From Pseudomarimonas arenosa (GTDB lineage Bacteria > Pseudomonadota > Gammaproteobacteria > Xanthomonadales > Xanthomonadaceae), in assembly GCF_014841215.1 (NCBI RefSeq), contig NZ_JACYTR010000016.1, forward strand, positions 34,061 to 98,060: a stretch of DNA of 64,000 nt, written 5' to 3'. Below are positions 56,901 to 64,000 of the stretch, one piece after another. A program made the position numbers and the translations under genes. The stretch's first letter is position 1, and every line of letters starts with the position of its first letter. The notes under the pieces are model-generated. The model ran no database searches and was not told the DNA's origin. It saw only the letters and a program-made list of their open reading frames with translations.

Positions 56901-57055
56901 GGATACGGAATGCTGACCACCAGCACCGGCGGCTGCACATCCGGCGTCTGGTTGGTCTTCAAGCGGGTCAGCGCGGCGTAGCCGAACACCATCAGGGCGA
57001 TGGTGACCACCAAGGTCACCACCGGCCGTTTGATACTGAACTCGGACAGAAACAT
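53936..57055 (-). CDS. RND family efflux pump, inner-membrane permease
   Basis: 1039 aa, the usual RND length. The N terminus MFLSEFSIKRPVVTLVVTIALMVFGYAAL is helix 1; TM4 has the proton-relay Asp pair in GVLIDDAIVVRENIVRHME; two large periplasmic loops (porter and docking domains) and GVVMLMGLVAKNAILLIDFARKREAEG in TM10-11 are typical. It resembles the VexF/MdtBC/AcrD-like group of hydrophobe/amphiphile exporters. It follows its adaptor gene by three bases. No outer-membrane channel gene is present in the window. Confidence 0.95.
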   Translation of the reverse strand: MFLSEFSIKRPVVTLVVTIALMVFGYAALTRLKTNQTPDVQPPVLVVSIPYPGASPETVEREVINRIEDSLSSISGIRDIRAYARDSVGTIVVIFEFDKNLIEASQEIRDSIATVRDKLPSEMKEPYLRRVDPSAQPVMNIALFSDSVSHMELSRFADQVLARELRTVPGVALVDLNGEQIREMTVQLKSAAMRQANVSVAEVLAALRAQNLAAPVGRVESGMEEQSIRLLGRLRDVADFENVVVRRQGEAEVRLGQVANIEDGHAEQRSYSLFNGQGSVGISVTKSREASTVSVTDELLTKVEQLHPQLPSGAELQVVFNEGEYVRTSLNNVIEALTLGALLTVLTVYIFLNSWRSTVITALALPTSVLAAFIAVWVCGFTLNFMSLLGLSLAIGVLIDDAIVVRENIVRHMEMGKDKYTAAREGTKEIGLAVIATTMAIIAVFVPVAFMDGMAGQWFKPFGLTVAASVLVSLFISFSLDPMLSAYWGDPDGEVKHRTFVGRGLERFNAWFDRQSEAYSRVIAWALHHRKSMWSLAIAAFLGAFAMIATQSVGSSFLPDSDNGAIRIDVTAPSGSSLAYTRIKAEQAAAMARALPETEYTQTTVGSDGNVSKASIMVEFVDQDQRSRSAKQIAQDLRADIARLVGAEYTVADDLNNGGQKPLQIQFRGPDSRKLTELVTAYMEKLKQVPGAVDVGLSTQEPKPELQVELDRGLASSLGISMSDAATALRVAFAGVELGDWIDPTGETRNVTVRLSPEDRAQASDLETLPIVSKGDQVVPLKQVATISMGSGPAAIEHFNRENTIAVTANVQGRSFGEVFGEAMALARGMEFPPGYDLAVGGAGRDQAEVFGRILGALGVAVLLMYLILVMQFHSFLTPVAIMLSLPLSLIGVVLALKFTGATLNLMSLIGVVMLMGLVAKNAILLIDFARKREAEGIDRDTALIEAGKARLRPILMTSFALVAGMLPVAIGLGEGSDFYRPMGIAIIGGVITSTVLTLLVVPTFYDSLETRRDQLFAWGRRVLLRRQGKWQMQAEPSA

Positions 57056-57058
57056 GGA

Positions 57059-58195
57059 CTACTCTCCGACTGCCGCAGTCGCCAGTTCGGAGCCAGCAGG
57101 CGCATCGCCGGAAAACTCAACCGGCGCGCCGTCTTTCAGTGACCCCAGCGGATGACGCAGTACGCGGTCGCCAGCGCTCAATCCCGAAGTGATCTCGACC
57201 CGCCCCAGGCGCGCATCGCGTTCACCCAGGCTCACTTGTTGCCGGCGTAGGTTGGCATCCAGCACTTGCCAGACGAAGGCAGTATCGCCGTCGCGCAGCA
57301 GGCTGGACTCGGGCAGCATGATGGCCGGCCGACTGCTGACATCGATCCGGCCTTCGGCGTACAAGCCGGCGACCAGACGATCGGCGGCTTGCGGCGACAG
57401 GGCCACCAGCACCTGCACTTGCCGGGTCGCTTCGTTAGCCACCGGGTTCACCCGCTGCACCTGGCCTTCAAACTCCTGGCCGGCAAAACCGTTGATGCGG
57501 AATCGAACCGGTGCCCCGGTTTCGACCTTGCCAATCTGATCGGCGGCTACCATGCCCTCAAACCGCATGGTGTCGATGTCGAGCACGGATAACAGTTGCA
57601 TGCCAACCTGGGCAGTGTCACCGGGCGACACCGTACGCGAACCGACCACACCGGCAAACGGCGCGCGGACCTCGGTCTTTTCCAGTTGCTGCCGCGCCTC
57701 CACCACCCGAGCATGGGCCGAGGCCAGTTCAGATTGGGCCTGATTGCGCTTGCCCTCGGCGGTTTCCACCGCTTCGACCGCTACCATTCCCTGCTTGACC
57801 ATCGACTGCATGCGTTTGAACTGCCGTTCGCTCTGCTCCAGCGCCACCTTGGCAGCGCGCTCGGCTTCCTGCGCCGACAGCAGCTTGTCACGAATCGCGG
57901 TCGGGTCGAGCCGCAACAACACATCGCCCTTGGCCACTTCGTCGCCGTTGTCCTTCAACACATCGAGCACGATTCCAGCCACCTCGGCGCGCAGATCGGC
58001 CCGTAGTTCAGGTTGCAGCGAACCGCTGATCACCGGCCCCTGCGACAGCGCACTGGCCTCGGCTACCAATACATCCTGTTCCACCAGCAGCAATGGCTGC
58101 GGTTCGGCCGACTGCAGGTCAGTGGGTACGGCTGCCTTGCCACAGGCCACAAGCACGGCGGCCGACAAAGTCAAAAGGACAAGCGTCTTGTTCAT
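57059..58195 (-). CDS. RND efflux periplasmic adaptor (membrane fusion lipoprotein)
   Basis: 378 aa from ATG at 58195. Lipoprotein signal MNKTLVLLTLSAAVLVAC. Barrel-sandwich halves flank a coiled-coil hairpin: DLRAEVAGIVLDVLKDNGDEVAKGDVLLRLD, then the Ala/Glu-rich hairpin of about 90 residues (AQEAERAAKVALEQSERQFKRM...ARVVEARQQLEKTEV), RAPFAGVVGSRTVSPGDTAQVG, and the beta-barrel and membrane-proximal domains. It links the permease to an outer-membrane channel. An ATG at 58213 is a weaker start without a ribosome site. Confidence 0.92.
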   Translation of the reverse strand: MNKTLVLLTLSAAVLVACGKAAVPTDLQSAEPQPLLLVEQDVLVAEASALSQGPVISGSLQPELRADLRAEVAGIVLDVLKDNGDEVAKGDVLLRLDPTAIRDKLLSAQEAERAAKVALEQSERQFKRMQSMVKQGMVAVEAVETAEGKRNQAQSELASAHARVVEARQQLEKTEVRAPFAGVVGSRTVSPGDTAQVGMQLLSVLDIDTMRFEGMVAADQIGKVETGAPVRFRINGFAGQEFEGQVQRVNPVANEATRQVQVLVALSPQAADRLVAGLYAEGRIDVSSRPAIMLPESSLLRDGDTAFVWQVLDANLRRQQVSLGERDARLGRVEITSGLSAGDRVLRHPLGSLKDGAPVEFSGDAPAGSELATAAVGE

Positions 58196-58361
58196 GGAGC
58201 GGCTCTTGATCATGGGGTTCGGCCCGCGCCGCTGAGAAACGAAGGGCGCAGTGAGGCGGCATTTGGCCTGAGCGAAGGCATGCCGGCATGTGCCGGAGGG
58301 ACTAGAGCCCCTTGGCGTTCAGCCCGCAGTGGGGCTCGGGAAAGCGAACTCGAACGCAGAA

Positions 58362-58401
58362 AGACAGAAGGCCGATGAGCTTGCTCATCGGCCTTCTGTC
58401 T
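58362..58401 (-). terminator. Strong hairpin downstream of tRNA-Arg(ACG)
   Basis: Perfect 19-bp inverted repeat (AGACAGAAGGCCGATGAGC) with a two-base TT loop, six bases beyond the tRNA 3' end. The A/T-rich outer stem can serve as terminator in either direction. Confidence 0.8.
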
Positions 58402-58406
58402 GTATA

Positions 58407-58483
58407 TGGCGCGCCCGGAGAGATTCGAACTCCCGACCACCAAGTTCGTAGCCTGGTACTCTATCCAACTGAGCTACGGGCGC
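58407..58483 (-). tRNA. tRNA-Arg (ACG)
   Basis: 77 nt with encoded CCA. Acceptor GCGCCCG/CGGGCGC; stem CCAGG/CTTGG (one G-U) around CTACGAA gives anticodon ACG (inosine in vivo). Confidence 0.96.
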
Positions 58484-58680
58484 GTTGAGCCGGCAATTAT
58501 GTGGATCTCGCCCGACTTCGTCAACAGATTTTTTCGATCTCACGTAGTGCGAGCCTGGCCCGCCATTGAGCGCCGCCATCCCGCCCCGCCATCGGCGGGC
58601 CAGGGCCCTACATGCTGGATCGCGGCGGGGCGGGCGTGCAGTGTTTGCCGAGCATCGCTCCGCGCAGCACCGAGCGCCAA

Positions 58681-58696
58681 GTTGCTTGCAAGCAAC
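58681..58696. other. 16-bp perfect palindrome between two tRNA genes
   Basis: GTTGCTTGCAAGCAAC is fully self-complementary, 44 bases beyond the tRNA-Ser 3' end. Rest of 58484-58739 shows no gene. Confidence 0.5.
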
Positions 58697-58739
58697 CTGC
58701 TCGGCAATCACGAACTAATCGCCACTTCCCGTGGGGAAG

Positions 58740-58832
58740 TGGCGGAGAGTGAGGGATTCGAACCCTCGATAGAGCTTTTGACCCTATACTCCCTTAGCAG
58801 GGGAGCCCCTTCGGCCTCTCGGGCAACTCTCC
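58740..58832 (-). tRNA. tRNA-Ser (GCT)
   Basis: 93 nt with long variable arm and encoded CCA. Acceptor GGAGAGT/ACTCTCC; stem CTCCC/GGGAG around CTGCTAA gives anticodon GCT. Sits just after csrA, as in E. coli and Pseudomonas. Confidence 0.96.
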
Positions 58833-58968
58833 GTTCTTTGTTTCGATCTCGGCAGATCGCTGCCACCGGCATGGGCCGGAATGTGGCAGGACGCGAAGTC
58901 TAGCGGGAGACGCGCTCCCGGTAAACCCCAAGCCACCATCTTGATGGATGAGACCGGTGTTGTCTAAC

Positions 58969-59178
58969 TCAAGATTCAGCGCTTGGTTCGCCGGACGAGC
59001 CATCTGCCGGCTCATCATCGCGGCGAATGCGTTGATAGATCTCTTCTCGATGCACCGATACGTCTTTCGGCGCATTGATGCCAATACGTACTTGATTACC
59101 TTTGACGCCCAGCACCGTCACGGTGACCTGGTCGCCAATCATCAGGGTTTCCCCTACCCTTCGGGTCAGAATCAGCAT
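58969..59178 (-). CDS. csrA: Carbon storage regulator CsrA (RsmA)
   Basis: 69 aa from ATG at 59178. [51 protein letters not shown] is nearly identical in plan to E. coli CsrA, with the RNA-binding Leu4 and Arg44 (VHREEI). A short Ser/Glu-rich tail follows. The homodimer binds GGA motifs near ribosome sites and controls metabolism, motility and biofilm. Positioned between alaS and tRNA-Ser, the conserved gammaproteobacterial order. Confidence 0.97.
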   Translation of the reverse strand: MLILTRRVGETLMIGDQVTVTVLGVKGNQVRIGINAPKDVSVHREEIYQRIRRDDEPADGSSGEPSAES

Positions 59179-59367
59179 GTCGCGTCTCCCTCGCTCGGCG
59201 CCCGATGCACCGCCCCGATACTGATGCCGCTCAGTTTCGGCACCCGCTCCCTTTCGCGATCTCCTGACCGAGACCACTCGTTCTCGATACTAGCCGAGCG
59301 TGCGCGGCCTTCGCAATCTGCAGTGCAACCAAGACGGGCCGAAATCATCGTCCCGTCCTGATGAGCC

Positions 59368-62004
59368 TCAGTTCAGCGCCGAACTTACCCAATCGGGCAC
59401 TTCACTCAGGGCTTGCAACAGCTCAGGGCTGTCATCGCCGCCGCCCTGCGCCATATCCGGACGACCACCGCCCTTGCCGCCGATGCGCGCCGCCACCTTG
59501 CCGACCAACTCACCGGCCTTCAATTTGCCCAAGGCCGCGCCGCTGACGCCAGCCACCAGCGAAGCCTTGCCATCCTTGCCGGCGGCCAGCACGATCACCG
59601 CATCGCCTAGCTTCTGCTTCAGTACATCCACGCTGTCGCGCAGCGACTTTGGATCTGCGCCTTCCAGCTTGGCCGCTACCACGCGAATGCCGCCGATATC
59701 CTGGGCAGTGCTGGCCAGATCGCCAGCGGCTCCGGCAGCCAGCTTGGCCTTGATCGCCTCCAGCTCTTTCTCCAGTTTCTTCTGTCGATCGAGGATCTGC
59801 TTGATCTTGTCGACCAGATCAGCGTTGGAGCTGCCGGTCAGTCTGGCCAGATCACCGACCCGGCTCTCCAGCGAAGCCACATGTTCAAGGGCACCCTGCC
59901 CGGTGACCGCCTCGATGCGGCGCACCCCAGCCGAAATACCTCCTTCGGAGAGAATCTTGAACAGACCGATATCGCCCGCCCGGTGCACGTGCGTACCACC
60001 GCACAACTCAACCGAGAAATCGCCCATCTTCAGCACACGCACGTGTTCGCCGTATTTCTCACCGAACAGTGCCATTGCGCCAAAATCGAGCGCTTCCTGC
60101 ATGCCCATATGATGCACTTCGGCCTCGGCATTGGCACGAATCTGCTGATTCACCCGATCTTCGATCTGCGCCAGCTGTTCCGCCGTGATCGGCTGGAAAT
60201 GGGCAAAGTCGAAACGCAACCGGTCCGGCGCCACCAGGGACCCTTTTTGTGTCACGTGCTCGCCCAGCACTTCGCGCAGCGCGGCGTGCAGCAAATGCGT
60301 CGCCGAGTGATTGAGGATAGTCGCCTGACGGCGCTCGCCATCGACACGGGCGGAGATCAGATCACCAACGGCAATGGCGCCACTCAGCACCGACCCCACA
60401 TGCCCATGAAAGGCAGCCGACAGCTTCTGTGTATCGAGCACCTGGAAGCGATCGTGTTTGGCATCGAGCAACACGCCCTGATCACCCACCTGACCGCCGC
60501 TCTCCGCATAGAACGGTGTCTTGTCCAGCACCACGACGGCTTGCTGCCCAGCCTCGACGCGATCGACAACGACACCGTCGCGCATCAGGGCCATCACCTT
60601 GCAGCCATCCGCTTCCAACGATTCATAGCCAAGGAACTGGGTCGGATGCAACTTAGCCACCAGCTCCGATGGCAGAACACCGGCCGAGGCGAACTTGCTG
60701 GCTTCGCGGGCACGTTCGCGCTGCTGCTCCATCGCCGACTCGAAGCCTGCCATATCCACCGTCAGGCCGCGTTCGCGAGCGATGTCGGCAGTGAGATCGA
60801 CCGGAAAGCCGTAGGTGTCGTAGAGGCGGAAAGCATCGGCGCCAGGAATGCTGCCCTGGCTGCGCTTGGCCACTTCATCGAAGATCTTCATGCCCTGATC
60901 GAGGGTCTCGGCAAAGCGCTCTTCCTCGGCCTTCAGCGCCTGCGCCACCAGATCCTGCTTGGCGGCCAGTTCCGGATACGCTTCGCCCATCAACTGAACC
61001 AGTGGCTTCACCATCTTATGGAAGAAGCCACCGCGCACCCCCAGCATCCAGCCATGACGCAGGGCGCGGCGAATGATTCGTCGCAGCACATAACCACGCC
61101 CTTCGTTGCTGGGCAACACACCGTCGACGATCAGGAATGAACAGGCGCGGATATGATCGGCGATCACCCGCAGCGACTTGTTTTCGAGATCCGCGGTGCC
61201 AGTGAGTTCGCTAGCCGCCTTGATCAGCGCCTGAAACAGGTCAATCTCGTAATTGCTGTGCACATGCTGCAGCACGGCCGAGATGCGCTCCAGGCCCATG
61301 CCGGTGTCGACACAGGGCGCCGGCAGCGGCACGAGGGTGCCATCGGGCTGACGATCGAACTGCATGAACACGTTGTTCCAGATCTCGATGAAGCGGTCGC
61401 CGTCTTCATCGGGCGAACCCGGCGGACCACCCGGAATACCCTCGCCGTGATCGTAGAAAATCTCGCTGCAGGGGCCGCAGGGGCCGGTATCGGCCATCTG
61501 CCAGAAGTTGTCCGAGGCGTAGGGCGCACCCTTGTTGTCACCGATGCGAATGATGCGCTCGGCCGGCAGCCCGATATCCTTGTGCCAGATATCAAAGGCT
61601 TCGTCGTCGCTGTGATAGATGGTCACCAACAGTTTGTCGGCCGGGATTTTCCACACCGCAGTGAGCAGTTCCCAGGCGTAGGCGATGGCATCCTTCTTGA
61701 AGTAGTCGCCAAAGCTGAAATTGCCCAGCATTTCGAAGAAGGTGTGGTGGCGAGCGGTGTAGCCGACCGAGTCGAGGTCATTGTGCTTGCCGCCGGCGCG
61801 CAGACAACGCTGTGATGAGGCGGCGCGCTTGTAGCTGCGCTTCTCGCCGCCAAGGAAGACGTCCTTGAACTGCACCATGCCGGCATTAGTGAACAACAGC
61901 GAGGGGTCGTTGCCCGGCACCAGGGGCGCCGACGGCACCACGGCGTGTCCCTTGGAGCGGAAGAATTCGAGGAAATCGGTACGGATGTCGGCGCTGGTTT
62001 TCAT
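59368..62004 (-). CDS. alaS: Alanyl-tRNA synthetase
   Basis: 878 aa from ATG at 62004 ([47 protein letters not shown]). Class II catalytic core with [20 protein letters not shown], then the tRNA-recognition helices, the editing domain with zinc ligands HSATHLL and [13 protein letters not shown], a coiled coil and the C-Ala domain ([17 protein letters not shown]...[15 protein letters not shown]). Full length compared with E. coli (876 aa). The upstream in-frame extension lacks a start context. The 233-bp divergent gap to the transporter gene holds both promoters. Confidence 0.97.
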   Translation of the reverse strand: MKTSADIRTDFLEFFRSKGHAVVPSAPLVPGNDPSLLFTNAGMVQFKDVFLGGEKRSYKRAASSQRCLRAGGKHNDLDSVGYTARHHTFFEMLGNFSFGDYFKKDAIAYAWELLTAVWKIPADKLLVTIYHSDDEAFDIWHKDIGLPAERIIRIGDNKGAPYASDNFWQMADTGPCGPCSEIFYDHGEGIPGGPPGSPDEDGDRFIEIWNNVFMQFDRQPDGTLVPLPAPCVDTGMGLERISAVLQHVHSNYEIDLFQALIKAASELTGTADLENKSLRVIADHIRACSFLIVDGVLPSNEGRGYVLRRIIRRALRHGWMLGVRGGFFHKMVKPLVQLMGEAYPELAAKQDLVAQALKAEEERFAETLDQGMKIFDEVAKRSQGSIPGADAFRLYDTYGFPVDLTADIARERGLTVDMAGFESAMEQQRERAREASKFASAGVLPSELVAKLHPTQFLGYESLEADGCKVMALMRDGVVVDRVEAGQQAVVVLDKTPFYAESGGQVGDQGVLLDAKHDRFQVLDTQKLSAAFHGHVGSVLSGAIAVGDLISARVDGERRQATILNHSATHLLHAALREVLGEHVTQKGSLVAPDRLRFDFAHFQPITAEQLAQIEDRVNQQIRANAEAEVHHMGMQEALDFGAMALFGEKYGEHVRVLKMGDFSVELCGGTHVHRAGDIGLFKILSEGGISAGVRRIEAVTGQGALEHVASLESRVGDLARLTGSSNADLVDKIKQILDRQKKLEKELEAIKAKLAAGAAGDLASTAQDIGGIRVVAAKLEGADPKSLRDSVDVLKQKLGDAVIVLAAGKDGKASLVAGVSGAALGKLKAGELVGKVAARIGGKGGGRPDMAQGGGDDSPELLQALSEVPDWVSSALN

Positions 62005-62237
62005 GGGCAGGATCAAGATGGGAATACGGCTGACCGTTCCCGCGGTGCGAGACGGCAAATGCCTTCCAGAATACCTAACAGATTGCTGAAATACTCGTTT
62101 CGTCGTCACGGCTGGGCGTCCCAGGCAGGGCAAGCGGGCCGACCAAGCGTGCAAGTGCCTGATTTCCGGCCACAGTCGCGCGGCCGCGGGCGCCGGCACG
62201 GTCTGCTAAAGTTCCGGGCCTCCCGGGGAAGGCTTCG

Positions 62238-63845
62238 ATGATGAGCGCAAGCAACCAAACAATGAACCCGAACGGTGCGCCGACACCCAGCAGCGGCCGC
62301 CTGCCGCGGCAGATTCCGTACATCATCGGCAACGAGGCCTGTGAGCGCTTCAGCTTCTACGGCATGCGCAACATCCTCACGCCGTTCCTGATCACCAGCC
62401 TGCTGTTGTACGCCCCGGAGGCCGAGCGCGCCGGCATCGCCAAGGACGTATTCCACTCCTTCGTCATCGGCGTGTATTTCTTCCCCTTGCTGGGCGGCTG
62501 GATCTCCGATCGCTTCTTCGGCAAGTACAACACCACATTGTGGTTGTCCTTGGTCTACTGCGTCGGCCATCTCTGCCTGGCGCTGTTCGAAAGCAACCGC
62601 AGCGGCTTCTATTTCGGCCTGTTTCTGATTGCCTTGGGTTCGGGCGGTATCAAGCCACTGGTCTCCGCATTCGTTGGCGATCAGTTCGATCAGACCAACA
62701 AGCACAAGGCCAAACTGGTCTACGATGCCTTCTACTGGACAATCAATTTCGGCTCGTTCTTCGCCTCGCTGCTGATGCCACGCATTCTGGCCGCCTGGGG
62801 CCCGGCCTGGGCGTTTGGCATTCCCGGCATTTTAATGGCGATGGCAACGCTGATCTTCTGGCTCGGCCGCCACAAGTACGTGCATGTGCCGCCGTCGCCA
62901 CCTAACCCTCATTCGTTCATTCGCGTGGTGCGCACGGCCCTGTTTGCACCCGGTTCGCATGTCTATGGACTGGCTTGCTTCTACCTGGGTGCGGCTCTTG
63001 CCCTGGTTACGCTGTACTTCACACCGCAACTCAGTGTGGTGACGGCCCTGGTATCGGCCATCGGATTGGTAATGCTGTTCGGCGGCATCGGCACCTGGCT
63101 GCAGCTTGATCGAGCCCTGCAGCAACACCCGCGGGAGGCCGTGGAAGGCGTGCGCGCCGTGCTGCGTATCCTGATCGTATTCGCCCTGGTGACCCCGTTC
63201 TGGTCTCTGTTCGATCAGAAGGCGTCGACCTGGATTCTGCAGGGCAATGCCATGACCATTCCGCACGATAGCTGGTGGTGGCCGAGCTGGCTGGTGCAAC
63301 AGCCGGCGCAGATGCAGGCCTTGAATCCGTTGCTGGTGATGTTGCTGATTCCGTTCAACAACCTGGTGCTTTACCCAGCATTGCGCAGGGTCGGCATCGA
63401 ACCCACTGCGCTGCGCCGGATGGGCTTGGGCATCGCATTTTCCGGCCTGGCGTGGGTCGTCGCCGGTCTGATCCAGCTATCAATCGACGGTGGTGATTCG
63501 GTGTCCTTGGCCTGGCAGATCGCGCCCTATGCCCTGCTCACCTTTGGCGAAGTGCTGGTCTCGGCCACCGGCCTGGAATTCGCCTACAGCCAGGCGCCGT
63601 CCTCGATGAAGGGCAGCATCATGAGCTTCTGGATGCTGTCGGTGACCTTTGGCAATCTCTGGGTACTGCTCACCAATGAGGCCGTCCGCAACGAAGCGGT
63701 CACGGCACAGATTGCCAGCACCGGCATGAGCGAAACAGCCTTCCTGATGTTCTTCTTCGCTGGTTTCGCCTTTGTGGCAGCAGGGGTATTCGGGCTATAC
63801 GCGAGGAAGTATCCGGTGATGGATCATTATCGAAACGCGGGTTGA
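62238..63845 (+). CDS. POT/PTR family proton-coupled peptide transporter
   Basis: 535 aa. Motif ACERFSFYGMRNIL is the ExxERFxYYG proton-coupling signature of POT transporters in TM1. GGWISDRFFGKYNTTLW is the MFS loop 2-3 motif, and FGEVLVSATGLEFAYSQAPSSMKGSIMSFWMLSVTFGNL is the PTR2 signature near TM10. About 12-14 membrane helices are visible. It imports di- and tripeptides using the proton gradient. It is longer than E. coli DtpA owing to extra residues at the N terminus and between helices. Confidence 0.94.
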   Translation: MMSASNQTMNPNGAPTPSSGRLPRQIPYIIGNEACERFSFYGMRNILTPFLITSLLLYAPEAERAGIAKDVFHSFVIGVYFFPLLGGWISDRFFGKYNTTLWLSLVYCVGHLCLALFESNRSGFYFGLFLIALGSGGIKPLVSAFVGDQFDQTNKHKAKLVYDAFYWTINFGSFFASLLMPRILAAWGPAWAFGIPGILMAMATLIFWLGRHKYVHVPPSPPNPHSFIRVVRTALFAPGSHVYGLACFYLGAALALVTLYFTPQLSVVTALVSAIGLVMLFGGIGTWLQLDRALQQHPREAVEGVRAVLRILIVFALVTPFWSLFDQKASTWILQGNAMTIPHDSWWWPSWLVQQPAQMQALNPLLVMLLIPFNNLVLYPALRRVGIEPTALRRMGLGIAFSGLAWVVAGLIQLSIDGGDSVSLAWQIAPYALLTFGEVLVSATGLEFAYSQAPSSMKGSIMSFWMLSVTFGNLWVLLTNEAVRNEAVTAQIASTGMSETAFLMFFFAGFAFVAAGVFGLYARKYPVMDHYRNAG

Positions 63846-63950
63846 GCGCGCCCTCGGCCAAACCGAGTGGCGTGGGGGCTAACCCGGATATTTCATGAGG
63901 GGGCGCGGATGATCACCGAGGACTTTGCGTCGAGTGCAAGGCGCGACGAG

Positions 63951-63973
63951 CCCAAGTGGTGGGCCCACTTGGG
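63951..63973. other. Inverted repeat near the window end
   Basis: CCCAAGTGG and CCACTTGGG pair around five bases. An open frame begins at 63909 and runs off the window, but it has no convincing ribosome site or family and is not called. 63846-64000 otherwise shows nothing. Confidence 0.45.
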
Positions 63974-64000
63974 CGAGATCGGGACGCAGTCCCGCGTAGC

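Noticed and set aside
58406..58903. 165-codon + frame across tRNA-Arg and tRNA-Ser
   Set aside because: Antisense to two tRNAs; its start (MARPERFELPTTKF) is the familiar false translation of a tRNA complement.
63909..64000. Open frame running off the window end
   Set aside because: Too short, no ribosome site, contains an inverted repeat; cannot be judged without downstream sequence.

Overview
The window looks like a contiguous chromosomal segment of a GC-rich gammaproteobacterium of the order Xanthomonadales (Lysobacterales). The strongest pointers are a fused aspartate kinase/diaminopimelate decarboxylase gene followed by murL and murD2 (the Xanthomonas-type route for placing glutamate in the peptidoglycan stem peptide), the tRNA-tig-clpP-clpX-lon-hupB-ppiD block, and the alaS-csrA-tRNA-Ser-tRNA-Arg block. 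I see no rRNA, insertion sequence, prophage or CRISPR array. Genus cannot be decided from the sequence alone.

Layout. 1-7.5 kb: the 3' part of a large Ig-repeat autotransporter, a PP2C phosphatase, a secreted trypsin-like protease, a small membrane protein and a membrane Ser/Thr kinase. 7.7-9.1 kb: a five-haem cytochrome c. 9.1-13.8 kb: replication and cell-envelope housekeeping (dnaQ, rnhA, a yafS-like methyltransferase, divergent gloB, an MltD-like transglycosylase, fabI), in the same gene neighbourhood as E. coli. 14-24 kb: proteostasis block on the minus strand (tRNA-Pro, -Arg, -His, -Lys, -Leu; tig, clpP, clpX, lon with a sigma-32-like promoter, hupB, tRNA-Val, tRNA-Asp, ppiD).

24-38.8 kb: mixed metabolism and repair: a lipoprotein, a hypothetical protein, a 96-bp tandem repeat array, a class III aminotransferase, a GGDEF/EAL protein coupled to a PLP-dependent dehydratase, a VOC protein, the helicase/exonuclease pair mrfA-mrfB (mrfB carries an in-frame REPIN-like insertion), manC, a DUF4124 protein, ssb, ispB. 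38.8-41.7 kb: a ChpS/ChpB toxin-antitoxin pair with an 18-bp perfect palindrome as probable operator, then an alkylation-repair operon (AdaA-AraC-AlkA fusion plus Ogt). 41.7-42.3 kb: three 133-bp tandem repeats. 42.3-47.6 kb: the lysAC-murL-murD2 operon, joining diaminopimelate/lysine synthesis with the glutamate-addition and epimerisation steps of peptidoglycan precursor synthesis.

47.9-58.2 kb: a glycine-zipper protein, an alpha/beta hydrolase coupled to an HD-GYP protein, then a small apparent operon that I regard as the most novel part of the window: a Sec-exported 61-aa peptide with six cysteines in mirror-symmetric spacing, a periplasmic protein with a CxxC motif and an orphan eight-helix FtsX-type permease. 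It is preceded by a run of 12 C directly after a perfect TTGACA box, so its expression may be phase-variable. Upstream of it is an RND efflux pump (permease plus adaptor). 58.3-63.8 kb: tRNA-Arg, tRNA-Ser, csrA, alaS and a divergent POT-family peptide transporter. All calls rest on reading the sequence and recalled family motifs; no database search was run.
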